Shown: positions 25,117-33,624 of the stretch, in pieces
Numbering within the stretch: the stretch's first letter is position 1
How the letters are laid out: each line of letters opens with the position of its first letter
Made by a program: the position numbers and the translations under genes
Notes under the pieces: model-generated
What the model was told of the DNA's origin: nothing
Database searches by the model: none
What the model saw: the letters and a program-made list of their open reading frames with translations, nothing else
Assembly: GCA_934678915.1 (NCBI GenBank)
Contig: CAKUSF010000004.1
Span: forward strand, 1 to 40,486
Reading direction: 5' to 3'
Source of the DNA: an uncultured Bacteroidales bacterium
Lineage (GTDB): Bacteria; Bacteroidota; Bacteroidia; Bacteroidales; UBA932
DNA: 40,486 bases

Positions 25117-26451
25117 ATGGTCAAAGTCAATTTGGGAGGATGCTCCTCATTCGTCAAGGACGAAGATTACAAGGAATATGTTGGCAAGGCTCTCGCGGCC
25201 TTTGATGTGCTTGAAAGCGAGGCAGGTGCTGGAAATGATTTTCTTGGTTGGAAACACCTTCCGTCTCAGACACCGGAGGCTCTGCTCGCTGAATGCGAGG
25301 CCGTTCGTGACTGTTGGAAGGCAAAAGGTGTGAATCTTGTGGTTGTGATCGGCATCGGAGGTTCCTATCTTGGAGCCCGCTGCGCAATCGAGGCCCTTTC
25401 CCACAATTTCGCCAAGCAGCTTAAAGGTGCCAAAGAGGCTCCGGAAGTAGTCTTCGCTGGCAATAACCTTTCCGAGGAATATCTCGCTGAGCTGATGGAT
25501 CTCGTTGCAGAGAGGAATGTAGCCACTGTAGTGATCTCAAAATCAGGCACTACAACAGAGCCAGCCGTTGCCTTCAGGATTGTCAAGGAACACATTGAGA
25601 AGAACTACACTGACGCTTCCGAAAGAATCGTTGCCATCACTGACGCCCACAAAGGCGCTCTCAAGACACTCTCTACTCAGGAAGGCTACAAGACATTCGT
25701 CGTACCGGACAATGTCGGAGGACGTTTCTCTGTCCTCACACCGGTTGGCCTTCTTCCTATCGTTCTGGCTGGATTCGACGTGCGCGAAATGCTAGCCGGT
25801 GCTGTAGAGATGGAGAAAGCTCTCGCTGTGAAGAGCGAAGAGAACCCTGCGGTCCAGTACGCTGCAATGAGGAACCTACTCTATTCAAAACTTGGTAAAA
25901 AAGTCGAGATTCTGGTCGCCTACAACCCTAAGTTCCAGTACCTTGGAGAATGGTGGAAGCAGCTCTACGGAGAGTCAGAAGGCAAGGATCTTAAAGGAAT
26001 ATTCCCGGCCTCTGTCAATTTCACGACAGACCTTCACTCAATGGGCCAGTTCATCCAGGACGGTGACAGAATCGTGTTCGAGACTGTTGTCAACATCGAA
26101 AAGAGCAACCGCGAAGTCGTCATTGACACCGATGAGCAAAACCTCGACCAGCTCAATTACCTTGCAGGCCAGCACGTAGAGCACTGCAACGCGATGGCGC
26201 AGCTCGGAACCAAGCTCGCCCACATCGATGGCGGAGTGCCTCAACTTGAGGTCTCTATCGAGAAAATCAACGCTTTCAACCTTGGAGGCCTGTTCTATTT
26301 CTTTGAATATGCTTGCGGAGTCAGCGCCTATGTTCTCGGTGTGAATCCGTTCAACCAGCCAGGTGTTGAAGCGTACAAGAAGAACATGTTCGCACTTCTT
26401 GGCAAACCGGGTTACGAGGAGCAGGGCAAGGCACTTCAGGCAAGACTGTAA
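25117..26451 (+). CDS. pgi: glucose-6-phosphate isomerase
   Basis: 444 aa, the shorter bacterial form. Seen: GIGGSYLGARCAIEAL, VISKSGTTTEPAVAFRI (phosphate-binding SKSGTT), DNVGGRFSVLTPVGLLP, QLYGESEGKDLKGIFP and the late INAFNLGGLFYFFEYACG. Reaction: glucose-6-phosphate to fructose-6-phosphate. The next gene begins after 5 nt, so it probably heads a three-gene operon with a sugar kinase and a nucleotidyltransferase. Confidence 0.96.
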   Translation: MVKVNLGGCSSFVKDEDYKEYVGKALAAFDVLESEAGAGNDFLGWKHLPSQTPEALLAECEAVRDCWKAKGVNLVVVIGIGGSYLGARCAIEALSHNFAKQLKGAKEAPEVVFAGNNLSEEYLAELMDLVAERNVATVVISKSGTTTEPAVAFRIVKEHIEKNYTDASERIVAITDAHKGALKTLSTQEGYKTFVVPDNVGGRFSVLTPVGLLPIVLAGFDVREMLAGAVEMEKALAVKSEENPAVQYAAMRNLLYSKLGKKVEILVAYNPKFQYLGEWWKQLYGESEGKDLKGIFPASVNFTTDLHSMGQFIQDGDRIVFETVVNIEKSNREVVIDTDEQNLDQLNYLAGQHVEHCNAMAQLGTKLAHIDGGVPQLEVSIEKINAFNLGGLFYFFEYACGVSAYVLGVNPFNQPGVEAYKKNMFALLGKPGYEEQGKALQARL

Positions 26452-26456
26452 GCGTC

Positions 26457-27629
26457 ATGAACTGCGAACAACGATTCAGGGAAACGTACAGACGAGAGCC
26501 GGAAGGGCTCTCGTTCTGTCCTTACCGAGTCTGCCCTCTGGGTGCGCACTCCGACCACCAGCTCGGCAAGGTGACAGGTCTGGCGATCGACAAAGGAATC
26601 CACATCGCCTTCGCTCCCAAACAGAATGGGGTCATTGAGTGCTCATCGTTGCAATTCTCAAAGCGTGCGCAATGGCACGTCAGTTCTGTGCCTGAGCCAA
26701 AGCAAGGAGACTGGGCAGACTATCTTCGCGGAGCCACGCTCAAACTGGGCGCAAAATACCCGCTACGGGTTGGTCTAAGCGGTGTGATCGAGGGTTCTCT
26801 ACCGATCGGAGGACTGTCATCCTCAGCAGCTGTCACAATCGCATTCCTTAAGGCTTTGTGCACGGTTAATGGGCTACATCTGACAGACATAGAGCTGATT
26901 AAGACCGAAATGGCCGCAGAAAACGACTATGTCGGAGTCTCCTGCGGAAAACTCGATCAAAGCTGCGAAGTCTATTCGAAAAAAGACCATCTTCTTTATC
27001 TGGACACAAAAGATGACAGCTACGAACTCATCCCTACTTCTCCCGCCATGAAACCCTATGAAATCGCAATTTTCTTCAGCGGAGTCGAAAGGACATTGGC
27101 CGGAAGCAAGTTCAACATGCGTGTTGATGAGTGCCGAAGCGCGGCATACGCCCTAAAGGCCTACGCTGGAATGGAGTACGGCAAGTTCGGTGAGACTAAC
27201 CTCAGGGATGTTCCTGTCGATGTTTTCCACAAATTCAAGGACCACCTTCCGGAGAACTGGCGAAAGCGTGCCGAACATTGGTACGGGGAATATGACCGCG
27301 TGCAGCGTGGTGCAGAGGCTTGGAGAGACGGAGACATCGAGACTTTCGGGCGTTTGAGTTTCGAGAGCGGAAAGTCTTCAATTGAAAAATGGGAGACAGG
27401 CTCGCCTGAACTCAAGAAGATCTACGAGATTATGACTCAAACCGAGGGCATTTACGGAGGGCGCTTCAGCGGTGCCGGATTCAAGGGCTGCTGCATGGCT
27501 CTGATTGACCCTGAATTTAGGGAAGACATATTCAAAAAAGTTGAGACAGAGTACCTTGCGGCATTTCCTGAGCTTAAGGGACACTACTCCGCATGCATCT
27601 GCCACAGCGCTGACGGAGTGAAGATATGA
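26457..27629 (+). CDS. GHMP sugar kinase, galactokinase fold, galacturonokinase-like
   Basis: 390 aa. The N-terminal sugar-binding motif reads CPYRVCPLGAHSDHQLGKVT, where galactokinases have a GRVNLIGEHTDYNDG-type sequence. From memory, plant galacturonokinase has SPYRICPLGAHIDHQGG at this place, so that enzyme is the closest match I know. The ATP loop is GGLSSSAAVTIAFL, and the C-terminal GHMP motif is GRFSGAGFKGCCMALI. Expected reaction: free sugar plus ATP to sugar-1-phosphate. Its stop overlaps the start of a nucleotidyltransferase by 4 nt (ATGA), a tight kinase-plus-pyrophosphorylase pair that suggests salvage to a nucleotide sugar. Galactose, arabinose or another sugar remains possible. 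Confidence 0.82.
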   Translation: MNCEQRFRETYRREPEGLSFCPYRVCPLGAHSDHQLGKVTGLAIDKGIHIAFAPKQNGVIECSSLQFSKRAQWHVSSVPEPKQGDWADYLRGATLKLGAKYPLRVGLSGVIEGSLPIGGLSSSAAVTIAFLKALCTVNGLHLTDIELIKTEMAAENDYVGVSCGKLDQSCEVYSKKDHLLYLDTKDDSYELIPTSPAMKPYEIAIFFSGVERTLAGSKFNMRVDECRSAAYALKAYAGMEYGKFGETNLRDVPVDVFHKFKDHLPENWRKRAEHWYGEYDRVQRGAEAWRDGDIETFGRLSFESGKSSIEKWETGSPELKKIYEIMTQTEGIYGGRFSGAGFKGCCMALIDPEFREDIFKKVETEYLAAFPELKGHYSACICHSADGVKI

Positions 27630-28375
27630 AATGCTTGATACTCGCTGCGGGGTACGCCACGCGCCTCTACCCACTGACGGAAAACTTTCCGAAACCGTTG
27701 CTTAAAGTCCGGGACAAAGCCATTTTGGACTGGTTGATTGACGACATCAAGACTTCCGGAGCAGTTGATGAATATGCCGTCATCTCCAACCATAAGTTCG
27801 CTGGGCATTTCTCCGAATGGGCCGCTGGACGCCCTGAGGACAAGATCACCGTGGTCGATGACGGAACCTCTACAAATGAGACACGTTTGGGGGCTGTTCG
27901 GGACATCCAATTCGCCATCGATTCTCTGGGGCTGGACGATGAAATGCTCGTGATAGCCGGGGACAATGTGTTGGATTTCAGCCTTGTGAAGTTCATTGAA
28001 TATTCCCGCTCAAAAGGTACGTCCTGCATCATGCGTTTCTACGAACCTTCTGAGCAGCGGCTTCGCAAGTGCGGAGTTGTGGAAGTGGACAACGAGGATC
28101 TTATCCTAAGCATGGACGAAAAGCCTTCGGAGCCTCGTTCGCATTGGTGCTGTCCTCCGTTCTACTACTACACACGTAAGGATGCACGCTTGATTCCTGC
28201 CGGAATCGCTGCAGGCTGCGGCACTGACGCTCCTGGAAGTTACATCGCTTGGCTGGCCACTCAGGTTCCCGTTCATGCGATGGAAATGCCTGGGCGACGC
28301 TACGACATCGGTAATCTGGAAAGTTACCACTCCGTCTGCGAACAGTACAACGGAATTATTCTCCAGCCTCTTTAA
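27626..28375 (+). CDS. sugar-1-phosphate nucleotidyltransferase
   Basis: 249 aa. The opening [20 protein letters not shown] is the nucleotide-binding loop of the RmlA/GlmU-type family, followed by FPKPLLKV with the phosphate-contacting Lys. The metal-site Asp is probably in [10 protein letters not shown], and MDEKP and the late [18 protein letters not shown] are family phrases. The NTP used cannot be told. Coupled translation with the kinase (ATGA overlap) implies that it takes that enzyme's product to UDP- or another NDP-sugar. Its last 20 nt overlap the 3' end of prfA on the other strand. Confidence 0.87.
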   Translation: MKCLILAAGYATRLYPLTENFPKPLLKVRDKAILDWLIDDIKTSGAVDEYAVISNHKFAGHFSEWAAGRPEDKITVVDDGTSTNETRLGAVRDIQFAIDSLGLDDEMLVIAGDNVLDFSLVKFIEYSRSKGTSCIMRFYEPSEQRLRKCGVVEVDNEDLILSMDEKPSEPRSHWCCPPFYYYTRKDARLIPAGIAAGCGTDAPGSYIAWLATQVPVHAMEMPGRRYDIGNLESYHSVCEQYNGIILQPL

Positions 28376-29447
28376 GTCTCTCAGCGTTCTCTGCAATCTG
28401 GAGCTGGTTAATGCACTCCTGAATATCCCCGTCCATGAAAACCGGAAGGTTGTACATCGACCAGTTGATGCGGTGATCGGTCACACGCCCCTGCGGGTAG
28501 TTGTACGTGCGGATCTTTGCCGAGCGGTCACCGGTGGAAACCATAGTCTTGCGCTTGGCTCCGATTTCGTCAAGGTACTTCTGGTGCTCAAGGTTGTAGA
28601 GACGCGTTCTCAACTCCTCAAAAGCACGGTCCTTATTCTTCAACTGGGATCTCTCCTCCTGACACTGTACAACAAGACCGGTAGGAAGGTGGGTAAGACG
28701 CACAGCCGAATAGGTAGTGTTAACGCCTTGTCCTCCAGGACCTGATGAACAGAAAAGATCCAGACGGATGTCATCCCATTTAAGATCCACATCGAACTCA
28801 CCAGCCTCAGGAAAGACAGCTACAGACGCAGCAGAAGTCTGGATTCGGCCCTGAGTTTCAGTCTGAGGGACACGCTGGACGCGATGCACACCGGATTCAT
28901 ATTTCATGATGCCATAGACACCCTCATCATTGGACGAAAGTTTGAAGACAATCTGCTTGTAGCCACCAGCCGTGCCCGGAGTCTCATCGTTAACCTCCAA
29001 CTTCCAGCCACGCTTCTCCGCGTACCGAGAGTACATCCTGAAAAGGTCCCCAGCGAAAATAGCTGCTTCGTCACCACCGGTACCTCCACGAATCTCTATG
29101 ATTGCATTCTTGCTGTCATCCGGGTCAGCAGGAATCAGAAGAATCTTGATCTGTTCTTCCATTTCCGGAATCTTCGGTTCAAGCTCGGCAATCTCGGCCT
29201 TTGCCATGTCGCGAAGGTCCTCATCCTTCTCGTTAATCAGAATGTCCTTAGCCTCAGCCAATTCATCGACCATCTTCTTGTACTCAAGACCTGTCTTGAT
29301 GATAGGCTCAAGCTCTTTGTAGTCCTTGTTGAGTTGGACGTATCTTTTCATGTCAGCTATCACTTCAGGGTCAGCAAGTTGCTTCTGAAGGGACTCGTAT
29401 TTGTCCTGAAGAGCCAGGATTTTTTCGACTAATGTGTTCTCTGCCAT
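28356..29447 (-). CDS. prfA: peptide chain release factor 1
   Basis: 363 aa. Coiled N-terminal domain, then [20 protein letters not shown] with the codon-reading P-x-T (here PQT), and [16 protein letters not shown] with the GGQ loop that triggers hydrolysis. Known role: release at UAA and UAG. The His after GGQ in many RF1 proteins is Gly here, which I recall as usual in Bacteroidetes. It is convergent with, and overlaps by 20 nt, the nucleotidyltransferase gene. Confidence 0.97.
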   Translation of the reverse strand: MAENTLVEKILALQDKYESLQKQLADPEVIADMKRYVQLNKDYKELEPIIKTGLEYKKMVDELAEAKDILINEKDEDLRDMAKAEIAELEPKIPEMEEQIKILLIPADPDDSKNAIIEIRGGTGGDEAAIFAGDLFRMYSRYAEKRGWKLEVNDETPGTAGGYKQIVFKLSSNDEGVYGIMKYESGVHRVQRVPQTETQGRIQTSAASVAVFPEAGEFDVDLKWDDIRLDLFCSSGPGGQGVNTTYSAVRLTHLPTGLVVQCQEERSQLKNKDRAFEELRTRLYNLEHQKYLDEIGAKRKTMVSTGDRSAKIRTYNYPQGRVTDHRINWSMYNLPVFMDGDIQECINQLQIAENAERLKEAGE

Positions 29448-29489
29448 ATTAATGGTTAATTATTCTTCAATTCCAATTCCTTGACCGGT

Positions 29490-29600
29490 GGTCACTGAGC
29501 CTGTCGAAGTGACCTAATGTTCATTTACTCTTCGGTGCTTCGGTGCTTCGGTGCTTCGACAAGCTCAGCAACCTCAGCAACCTCAGCAAGCTCTGGGACC
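29490..29600. repeat. REP-like copies with short tandem repeats in the prfA upstream spacer
   Basis: 29490-29514 is the REP palindrome (GGTCACT ... AGTGACC) in reverse orientation, one base different from 20161-20185. It is followed by CTTCGGTG three times (29530-29553), then CTTCGACAAGCTCAG (29554-29568), then CAACCTCAG twice and a related CAAGCTCTG. The copies look like slippage products seeded on the REP core. Confidence 0.8.
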
Positions 29601-29615
29601 GGAAGTTATATATTC

Positions 29616-30743
29616 CTAAATTGTCTTCAAATAGCAGCGGCGCCGCATGAACAGCTCATGCTCGTACTTTCCCCAGACATTGACAGCACCGTTGGATTCA
29701 ATCTGCGGATTTGTGATGGCCCATTTGGTTCCGACCTTCCTGTACTTCTCTGACATAGCGCAATGGTAAATCGAAGACACCCCAGTGTTCTGCCATTTCG
29801 GTGTGGCACCGTTAATCATCAGATCAACAGTCTCATAGTTGCGCATCGCCCTTAGTAGGTGGAACCATCCGAAAGGGAACAAGTGGCCTTTGGCTTTCTG
29901 AAGAGCTGGCGAGATTGTCGGGAAAGTGATTCCAAACCCCACAAGTTCGTCATTGTCATCGAATATTATGCTGCTTGTCTTGTCCGAAACGAAGCTCAGG
30001 ACCTCGCTTGCCTCCTCGTCAATTTCCTCCTTGGTGAAAGGAATGAAATTATAGACAGATTTCGCGAAACTCTCGTTATAGACATCGAAGAAGTACCTGA
30101 CCATCTTCTTGTCCTTCTTGAGCTTGTCCAGACTGCCTTCGTGAAGATTGTATTTCTGCTTGAGCAACCCCGCTATACGAGTAATCTTTTCCTGTAAAGG
30201 CTGGTCAGCGGCAATCTTGTACTGAACCCAGTCACATTCTTTCTCATAGCCGAGAGCTGTCACGAAATCATTGTAGTAGGGATAGTTGTAAAGACAGTTG
30301 AACGGTGGGATGTTCTCGTAACCCTCAATGAGCATGCCTTGCTTTCCAAGAGTGTTGTAGTACAAAGGACCGTGAATCTCATTCATTCCGTTCTCCTTGG
30401 CCCATGCTTCGGCAGTGCCTAAAAGCAACTTGGCAACCTCTATGTCATCAATTGTGTCAAACCATCCGAAACGAGCCCTCTTTTTGTCATAGAGTGCATT
30501 GTAACGAGGGTTGATCATTCCGCAGATGCGGCCTACAACATTTTTTCCTTCCATGACCATCCACATCTTTCTTTTGCAATATGAAAGGGTGGAAACTTTG
30601 GTCAAAGACTTGACTTGATCACTGTGAAGGGCGGGGACATATTGAGGACAATCTTTGTACAGCCTGTCAGGGAACTTGATGAATTTCATCAGGTCCCTTC
30701 TGCTCACAACCTCAACAACTTTATAATCAGGCATAAGATCCAT
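29616..30743 (-). CDS. GNAT-like acyltransferase domain protein of unknown role
   Basis: I chose ATG 30743 (MDLMPDYKVVEVV) because a consensus promoter ends at 30776; the longer frame would start inside that promoter. 375 aa. Seen: MVMEGKNVVGRICGMINPRY, a GNAT-type beta-bulge region, AWAKENGMNEIHGP, and a second half with DELVGFGITFPT and AMSEKYRKVGTKWAI. I take it as a double GNAT fold, near the E. coli YghO type, from general likeness only. No catalytic residue can be named. It is downstream of mazG on the same strand but has its own promoter. Confidence 0.6.
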   Translation of the reverse strand: MDLMPDYKVVEVVSRRDLMKFIKFPDRLYKDCPQYVPALHSDQVKSLTKVSTLSYCKRKMWMVMEGKNVVGRICGMINPRYNALYDKKRARFGWFDTIDDIEVAKLLLGTAEAWAKENGMNEIHGPLYYNTLGKQGMLIEGYENIPPFNCLYNYPYYNDFVTALGYEKECDWVQYKIAADQPLQEKITRIAGLLKQKYNLHEGSLDKLKKDKKMVRYFFDVYNESFAKSVYNFIPFTKEEIDEEASEVLSFVSDKTSSIIFDDNDELVGFGITFPTISPALQKAKGHLFPFGWFHLLRAMRNYETVDLMINGATPKWQNTGVSSIYHCAMSEKYRKVGTKWAITNPQIESNGAVNVWGKYEHELFMRRRCYLKTI

Positions 30744-30775
30744 TCTACAATGTTCCTTTCTCAGGAAGACATCCA

Positions 30776-30807
30776 CAAATTTAAGAAAATGTCTTCTTTT
30801 GGACAAA
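30776..30807 (-). promoter_or_regulatory. consensus promoter for the GNAT-like gene
   Basis: On the minus strand: TTTG (30807-30804), 20 bp, TAAATTTG (30783-30776). Both boxes match exactly. It fixes the start codon choice of the gene downstream. Confidence 0.7.
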
Positions 30808-30826
30808 TCTGAGCCCCAAAAGTTTA

Positions 30827-31645
30827 TTAAAGCCCTTTAGCTTTTCCCTCATCCCAGATTTCGTCCATTTCTGTGAGAGTCATGTCATGAAGATTACGTC
30901 CTTTGCGGATAGTGTTTTCTTCCAGATAGGTGAAGCGACGACGAAACTTGTCACAGGCTCGATTCAGTGCAGTGTCGGGATTCAGCCCATAAAGTCTTGC
31001 AGCATTGATTGTGGCGAACATGAAGTCTCCGAGTTCTTCCTCCGCCCTGTCCGTGGCCGCTTTTCTTTCTTCCTCAGTCACAGCGGAATCCATCGCGTCC
31101 ATCTCAGCTTGCAGTTCGCCCTGCTCCTCCTTCACCTTGTCCCAGACTTGGCTCTTTTCCTCCCAGTCGAAGCCGACACCACGGGCCTTGTCCTGCATTG
31201 AGAAAGCCTTGAGGATAGGAGGCATTGCATCAGGAATCCCAGAGAGGATGCGCTTGTTGCCGCCCTTCTCTTTCGCCTTGAGCATTTCCCAATTCTCTGA
31301 GACTTGCTCGGCATCAGCGACTTTAGTGGTTGAAAAAACATGAGGATGGCGGTAGGTCATCTTCTCGCAAAGCTTGTTCATCACGTCAGCTATGTCGTAG
31401 CGTCCCTCCTCCTCGGCAATCTTGGCGTAGAAAATCACATGAAGAAACACGTCACCAAGTTCTTTTTCCAGAGCCGCCTCATCCTTCTTCATCACTGCAT
31501 CACTAAGTTCATAGACCTCCTCGACCGTCATCGGTCTTAGGGTGTCGATTGTCTGAGCATGATTCCACGGGCACTCGGCACGAAGCCTATCCATAATTTC
31601 AAGAGCACGCTCGAAAGCAGCCAATTTCTTTTCCTTGTTGATCAT
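30827..31645 (-). CDS. mazG: nucleoside triphosphate pyrophosphohydrolase MazG
   Basis: I chose ATG 31645 (MINKEKKLAAFERAL); the longer frame runs into a promoter and hairpin. 272 aa with two MazG domains. Domain 1 has LRAECPWNHAQTIDTLRP, EEVYELSDAV and the metal motif EKELGDVFLHVIFYA; domain 2 has EEQGELQAEMDAM and RAEEELGDFMFATINAARL. Known reaction: NTP to NMP plus pyrophosphate, a housecleaning function. The start may be almost leaderless given the -7 box at 31652-31659. Confidence 0.95.
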   Translation of the reverse strand: MINKEKKLAAFERALEIMDRLRAECPWNHAQTIDTLRPMTVEEVYELSDAVMKKDEAALEKELGDVFLHVIFYAKIAEEEGRYDIADVMNKLCEKMTYRHPHVFSTTKVADAEQVSENWEMLKAKEKGGNKRILSGIPDAMPPILKAFSMQDKARGVGFDWEEKSQVWDKVKEEQGELQAEMDAMDSAVTEEERKAATDRAEEELGDFMFATINAARLYGLNPDTALNRACDKFRRRFTYLEENTIRKGRNLHDMTLTEMDEIWDEGKAKGL

Positions 31646-31651
31646 ATCTTG

Positions 31652-31659
31652 CAAAAATA
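31652..31659 (-). promoter_or_regulatory. -7 box TATTTTTG for mazG
   Basis: Exact TAnnTTTG match on the minus strand, only 6 nt from ATG 31645. The -33 region falls into the hairpin element 31673-31739. Confidence 0.45.
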
Positions 31660-31672
31660 GCAAAAGATTTGG

Positions 31673-31739
31673 GCCAAACAATTTCTCCATCTCGAATTTT
31701 GCACGTTATCAAAATTCAAGATGGAGAAATTGCTTTGGC
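31673..31739. repeat. long hairpin element, copy 2 (TAACGTG core)
   Basis: Arms GCCAAA, CAATTTCTCCATCT, GAATTTTG on one side pair with CAAAATTC, AGATGGAGAAATTG, TTTGGC on the other. There is one mismatch inside the run and a one-base bulge near the base. The loop, read on the minus strand, is ATAACGTG, matching the GTAACGTG loop of 8785-8858. It lies between nadD and mazG. Confidence 0.8.
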
Positions 31740-31759
31740 TTAGAGGTTTACGAATTAAT

Positions 31760-32398
31760 TTACATGAGATATCCCGACATGTCCTTTCCAGACAACAGGC
31801 CGTCACGGATCTGTGTGGAGGAGATGTCCACAATCGGAGCATCGATGACCTCGATATTGTAGGAACGGAGCAAGGTCTCCTCAAGACTTCGCATGCCGTC
31901 AGGTGCAATCTCAGCTGAATCAAGCACATAGGGTGCAGGAAAATCCTTGCATTCCTCGATCAACTGATGTCTTATGGAATCCACATCAAAGCCTTTGCGA
32001 GGATAAACTGTCACACCATATTCAGAAAGGAGACGCGGAAAATCCCTCCACCGCCTGATGCTTTGAAGATTGTCAGCACCGATGACAAGTGTGAAGTCGT
32101 TGTCCGGCTCACGCAACTTCAAGGCATCCAAAGTCTTGATCGTGTAGTGCGGAGGGTCCATCTTTAGCTCGATGTCATCAACCCAGACATGAAGTTCAGG
32201 ATGCCGTTTGACAGCAGCCACGGCAGCTTCATAGCGGCTTTCACCGGAATCAGCCCTGATGGAATCCTTCAGAGGGTTTTTAGGAGACACGACCAGATAG
32301 ACCCAGTCATATTCCTTCTCCTTTGTGAGGTACTCCATGATTGCCTGATGGCCAATGTGCAGAGGGTTGAATGACCCAGAGTAAACGGCTATTTTCAC
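31760..32398 (-). CDS. nadD: nicotinate-nucleotide adenylyltransferase
   Basis: 212 aa. YSGSFNPLHIGHQAIMEY holds the nucleotidyltransferase HIGH-type motif, VVSPKNPLK is the NadD-specific loop, and the end has DAPIVDISSTQIRDGL (ISSTxIR). Reaction: nicotinate mononucleotide plus ATP gives deamido-NAD. Its start is 4 nt from the stop of gmk, so the two form an operon. Confidence 0.95.
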   Translation of the reverse strand: MKIAVYSGSFNPLHIGHQAIMEYLTKEKEYDWVYLVVSPKNPLKDSIRADSGESRYEAAVAAVKRHPELHVWVDDIELKMDPPHYTIKTLDALKLREPDNDFTLVIGADNLQSIRRWRDFPRLLSEYGVTVYPRKGFDVDSIRHQLIEECKDFPAPYVLDSAEIAPDGMRSLEETLLRSYNIEVIDAPIVDISSTQIRDGLLSGKDMSGYLM

Positions 32399-32402
32399 AA
32401 AA

Positions 32403-32999
32403 TTAGATTATTGTGGAATAATTCAATTTCCCATCATCAAGAAAATCCTCGACTACTTTCTCCGACTCCGCGAACGCGGTCGTAAGGTTGTCATTGACAA
32501 GAACATAGTCAAACTGTGGAGCATAGGTCATCTCCTCTGCCGCCTTGGCGACACGCTCTTCAATGGCCTCAGGAGAATCAGTCCCTCTTTTTACAAGTCT
32601 CTCCCTCAGCACCTCCACAGACGGTGCCTGAACAAAGATTGACAGAGCCTTGTCTCCGAAATATTTCTTCAGATTCACTCCTCCTTTCACATCGACATCG
32701 AATATGATAACATGTCCTGCCGCCCAGATTCTTTCGACCTCGGACTTAAGGGTCCCGTAGAAGTGGTCCTCATAAACTTCTTCATATTCAACGAAAGAGT
32801 CCTTTGCAATCAGCTCGCGAAACCTTTCAGGAGTTACGAAGTAGTACTCCTTGCCGTCCTGTTCGGAGCCGCGAGGTGCTCTGGAAGTCGCTGAAATGGA
32901 AAACTCCATTGAGTCCTTGTATATTCCAAGAATATGATTCACTATCGTGCTTTTGCCGGACCCCGATGGGGCGGAAAAAATCAGTACCCTATTGCTCAT
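32403..32999 (-). CDS. gmk: guanylate kinase
   Basis: 198 aa. The P-loop is FSAPSGSGKSTIVNHI, and the GMP-binding stretch includes SATSRAPRGSEQDGKEYYFV and FVEYEEVYEDHFYGT. Reaction: GMP plus ATP to GDP plus ADP. It is first gene of gmk-nadD. A TACCTTTG box 200 nt upstream (33198-33205) may drive it. Confidence 0.96.
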   Translation of the reverse strand: MSNRVLIFSAPSGSGKSTIVNHILGIYKDSMEFSISATSRAPRGSEQDGKEYYFVTPERFRELIAKDSFVEYEEVYEDHFYGTLKSEVERIWAAGHVIIFDVDVKGGVNLKKYFGDKALSIFVQAPSVEVLRERLVKRGTDSPEAIEERVAKAAEEMTYAPQFDYVLVNDNLTTAFAESEKVVEDFLDDGKLNYSTII

Positions 33000-33197
33000 G
33001 ATGTGCGATGTTATTCAACAAAACTCAACTTTCGCAAGTAGACAATTACTTGTTTTATAAAACATTATTTCACGTTCGAGGGTGATTGCCCACCCTCATC
33101 TATTCACGTTACCCCACCCTAAATATAACCTCTTCGGCTGCTTCGCTCTGCGCTTCTGTCCTTCCTAACAACCGAGATGTTTTTGGGCTACTTGCTG

Positions 33198-33205
33198 CAA
33201 AGGTA
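33198..33205 (-). promoter_or_regulatory. -7 box TACCTTTG, probably for gmk-nadD
   Basis: Exact TAnnTTTG match on the minus strand, followed by GC as often seen in this phylum. It gives a leader of about 190 nt, in which GAGGGTG and CACCCTC (near 33078-33098) can form a 7-bp hairpin. The rest of 33000-33258 shows no gene. Confidence 0.45.
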
Positions 33206-33258
33206 TTATTTTTTACGGAAAGAATAGCCCCTAAACCGTTCTTTTCGCGAAAAATGCT

Positions 33259-33266
33259 TAATTTTG
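33259..33266 (+). promoter_or_regulatory. -7 box TAATTTTG for the small gene at 33303
   Basis: Exact TAnnTTTG match, 36 nt ahead of the TTG start. No clear TTTG at -33. Confidence 0.45.
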
Positions 33267-33302
33267 CGGTGAATATTTGTAATTATCCAAAACGGGAAAA
33301 TC

Positions 33303-33536
33303 TTGGCAAAGAAAAAAAAGAGCGTCTCCGTTTCAGCCACGGACTATCTTAAGATGCACAGTGCTTCTCTCAGGCGAGTTCACCGGCAAGTCATCTACTT
33401 GAATGACAAGGAGATGGCTGCCGTTAAAGAGTATTGTGACCGTTTCGGAATCAAAGAACGTTCGACCATCTTCCGCGAAGCTACGATGGAGAGGATTCTC
33501 TCCCAACTTGATGACAGCCATCCGACACTGTTCTGA
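33303..33536 (+). CDS. small conserved Bacteroidetes protein, ribbon-helix-helix-like
   Basis: 77 aa. The only start that keeps the basic N-terminus (MAKKKKSVSVSATDYLKMHS) is TTG 33303; the first ATG in frame is at residue 18. The middle, HRQVIYLNDKEMAAVKEYCD, followed by RFGIKERSTIFREATMERIL, fits a short strand and two helices, as in ribbon-helix-helix DNA-binding proteins. I recall near-identical small proteins in many Bacteroidetes, of unknown function. It has its own -7 box. It stands beside a broken transposase but does not look like part of it. Confidence 0.65.
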   Translation: MAKKKKSVSVSATDYLKMHSASLRRVHRQVIYLNDKEMAAVKEYCDRFGIKERSTIFREATMERILSQLDDSHPTLF

Positions 33537-33595
33537 TTTGGACCGTAGCTCAAAGCCATCCTCCCGTGCCTGTGGATCGCAAAGCTCCCCCTCGA

Positions 33596-33624
33596 CCGGA
33601 TGGTGAATCGGTCGTACCATCCGG
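33596..33624. terminator. 9-bp inverted repeat behind the small gene
   Basis: CCGGATGGT (33596-33604) and ACCATCCGG (33616-33624) pair perfectly, 60 nt after the stop at 33536. No T-run follows, so a terminator role is uncertain. The stretch 33625-33933 shows no recognisable gene. Confidence 0.4.

Noticed and set aside
26457..27629. Plain galactokinase (galK)
   Set aside because: The sugar-binding motif departs from the GalK signature and no galactose genes are adjacent; kept only as an alternative.
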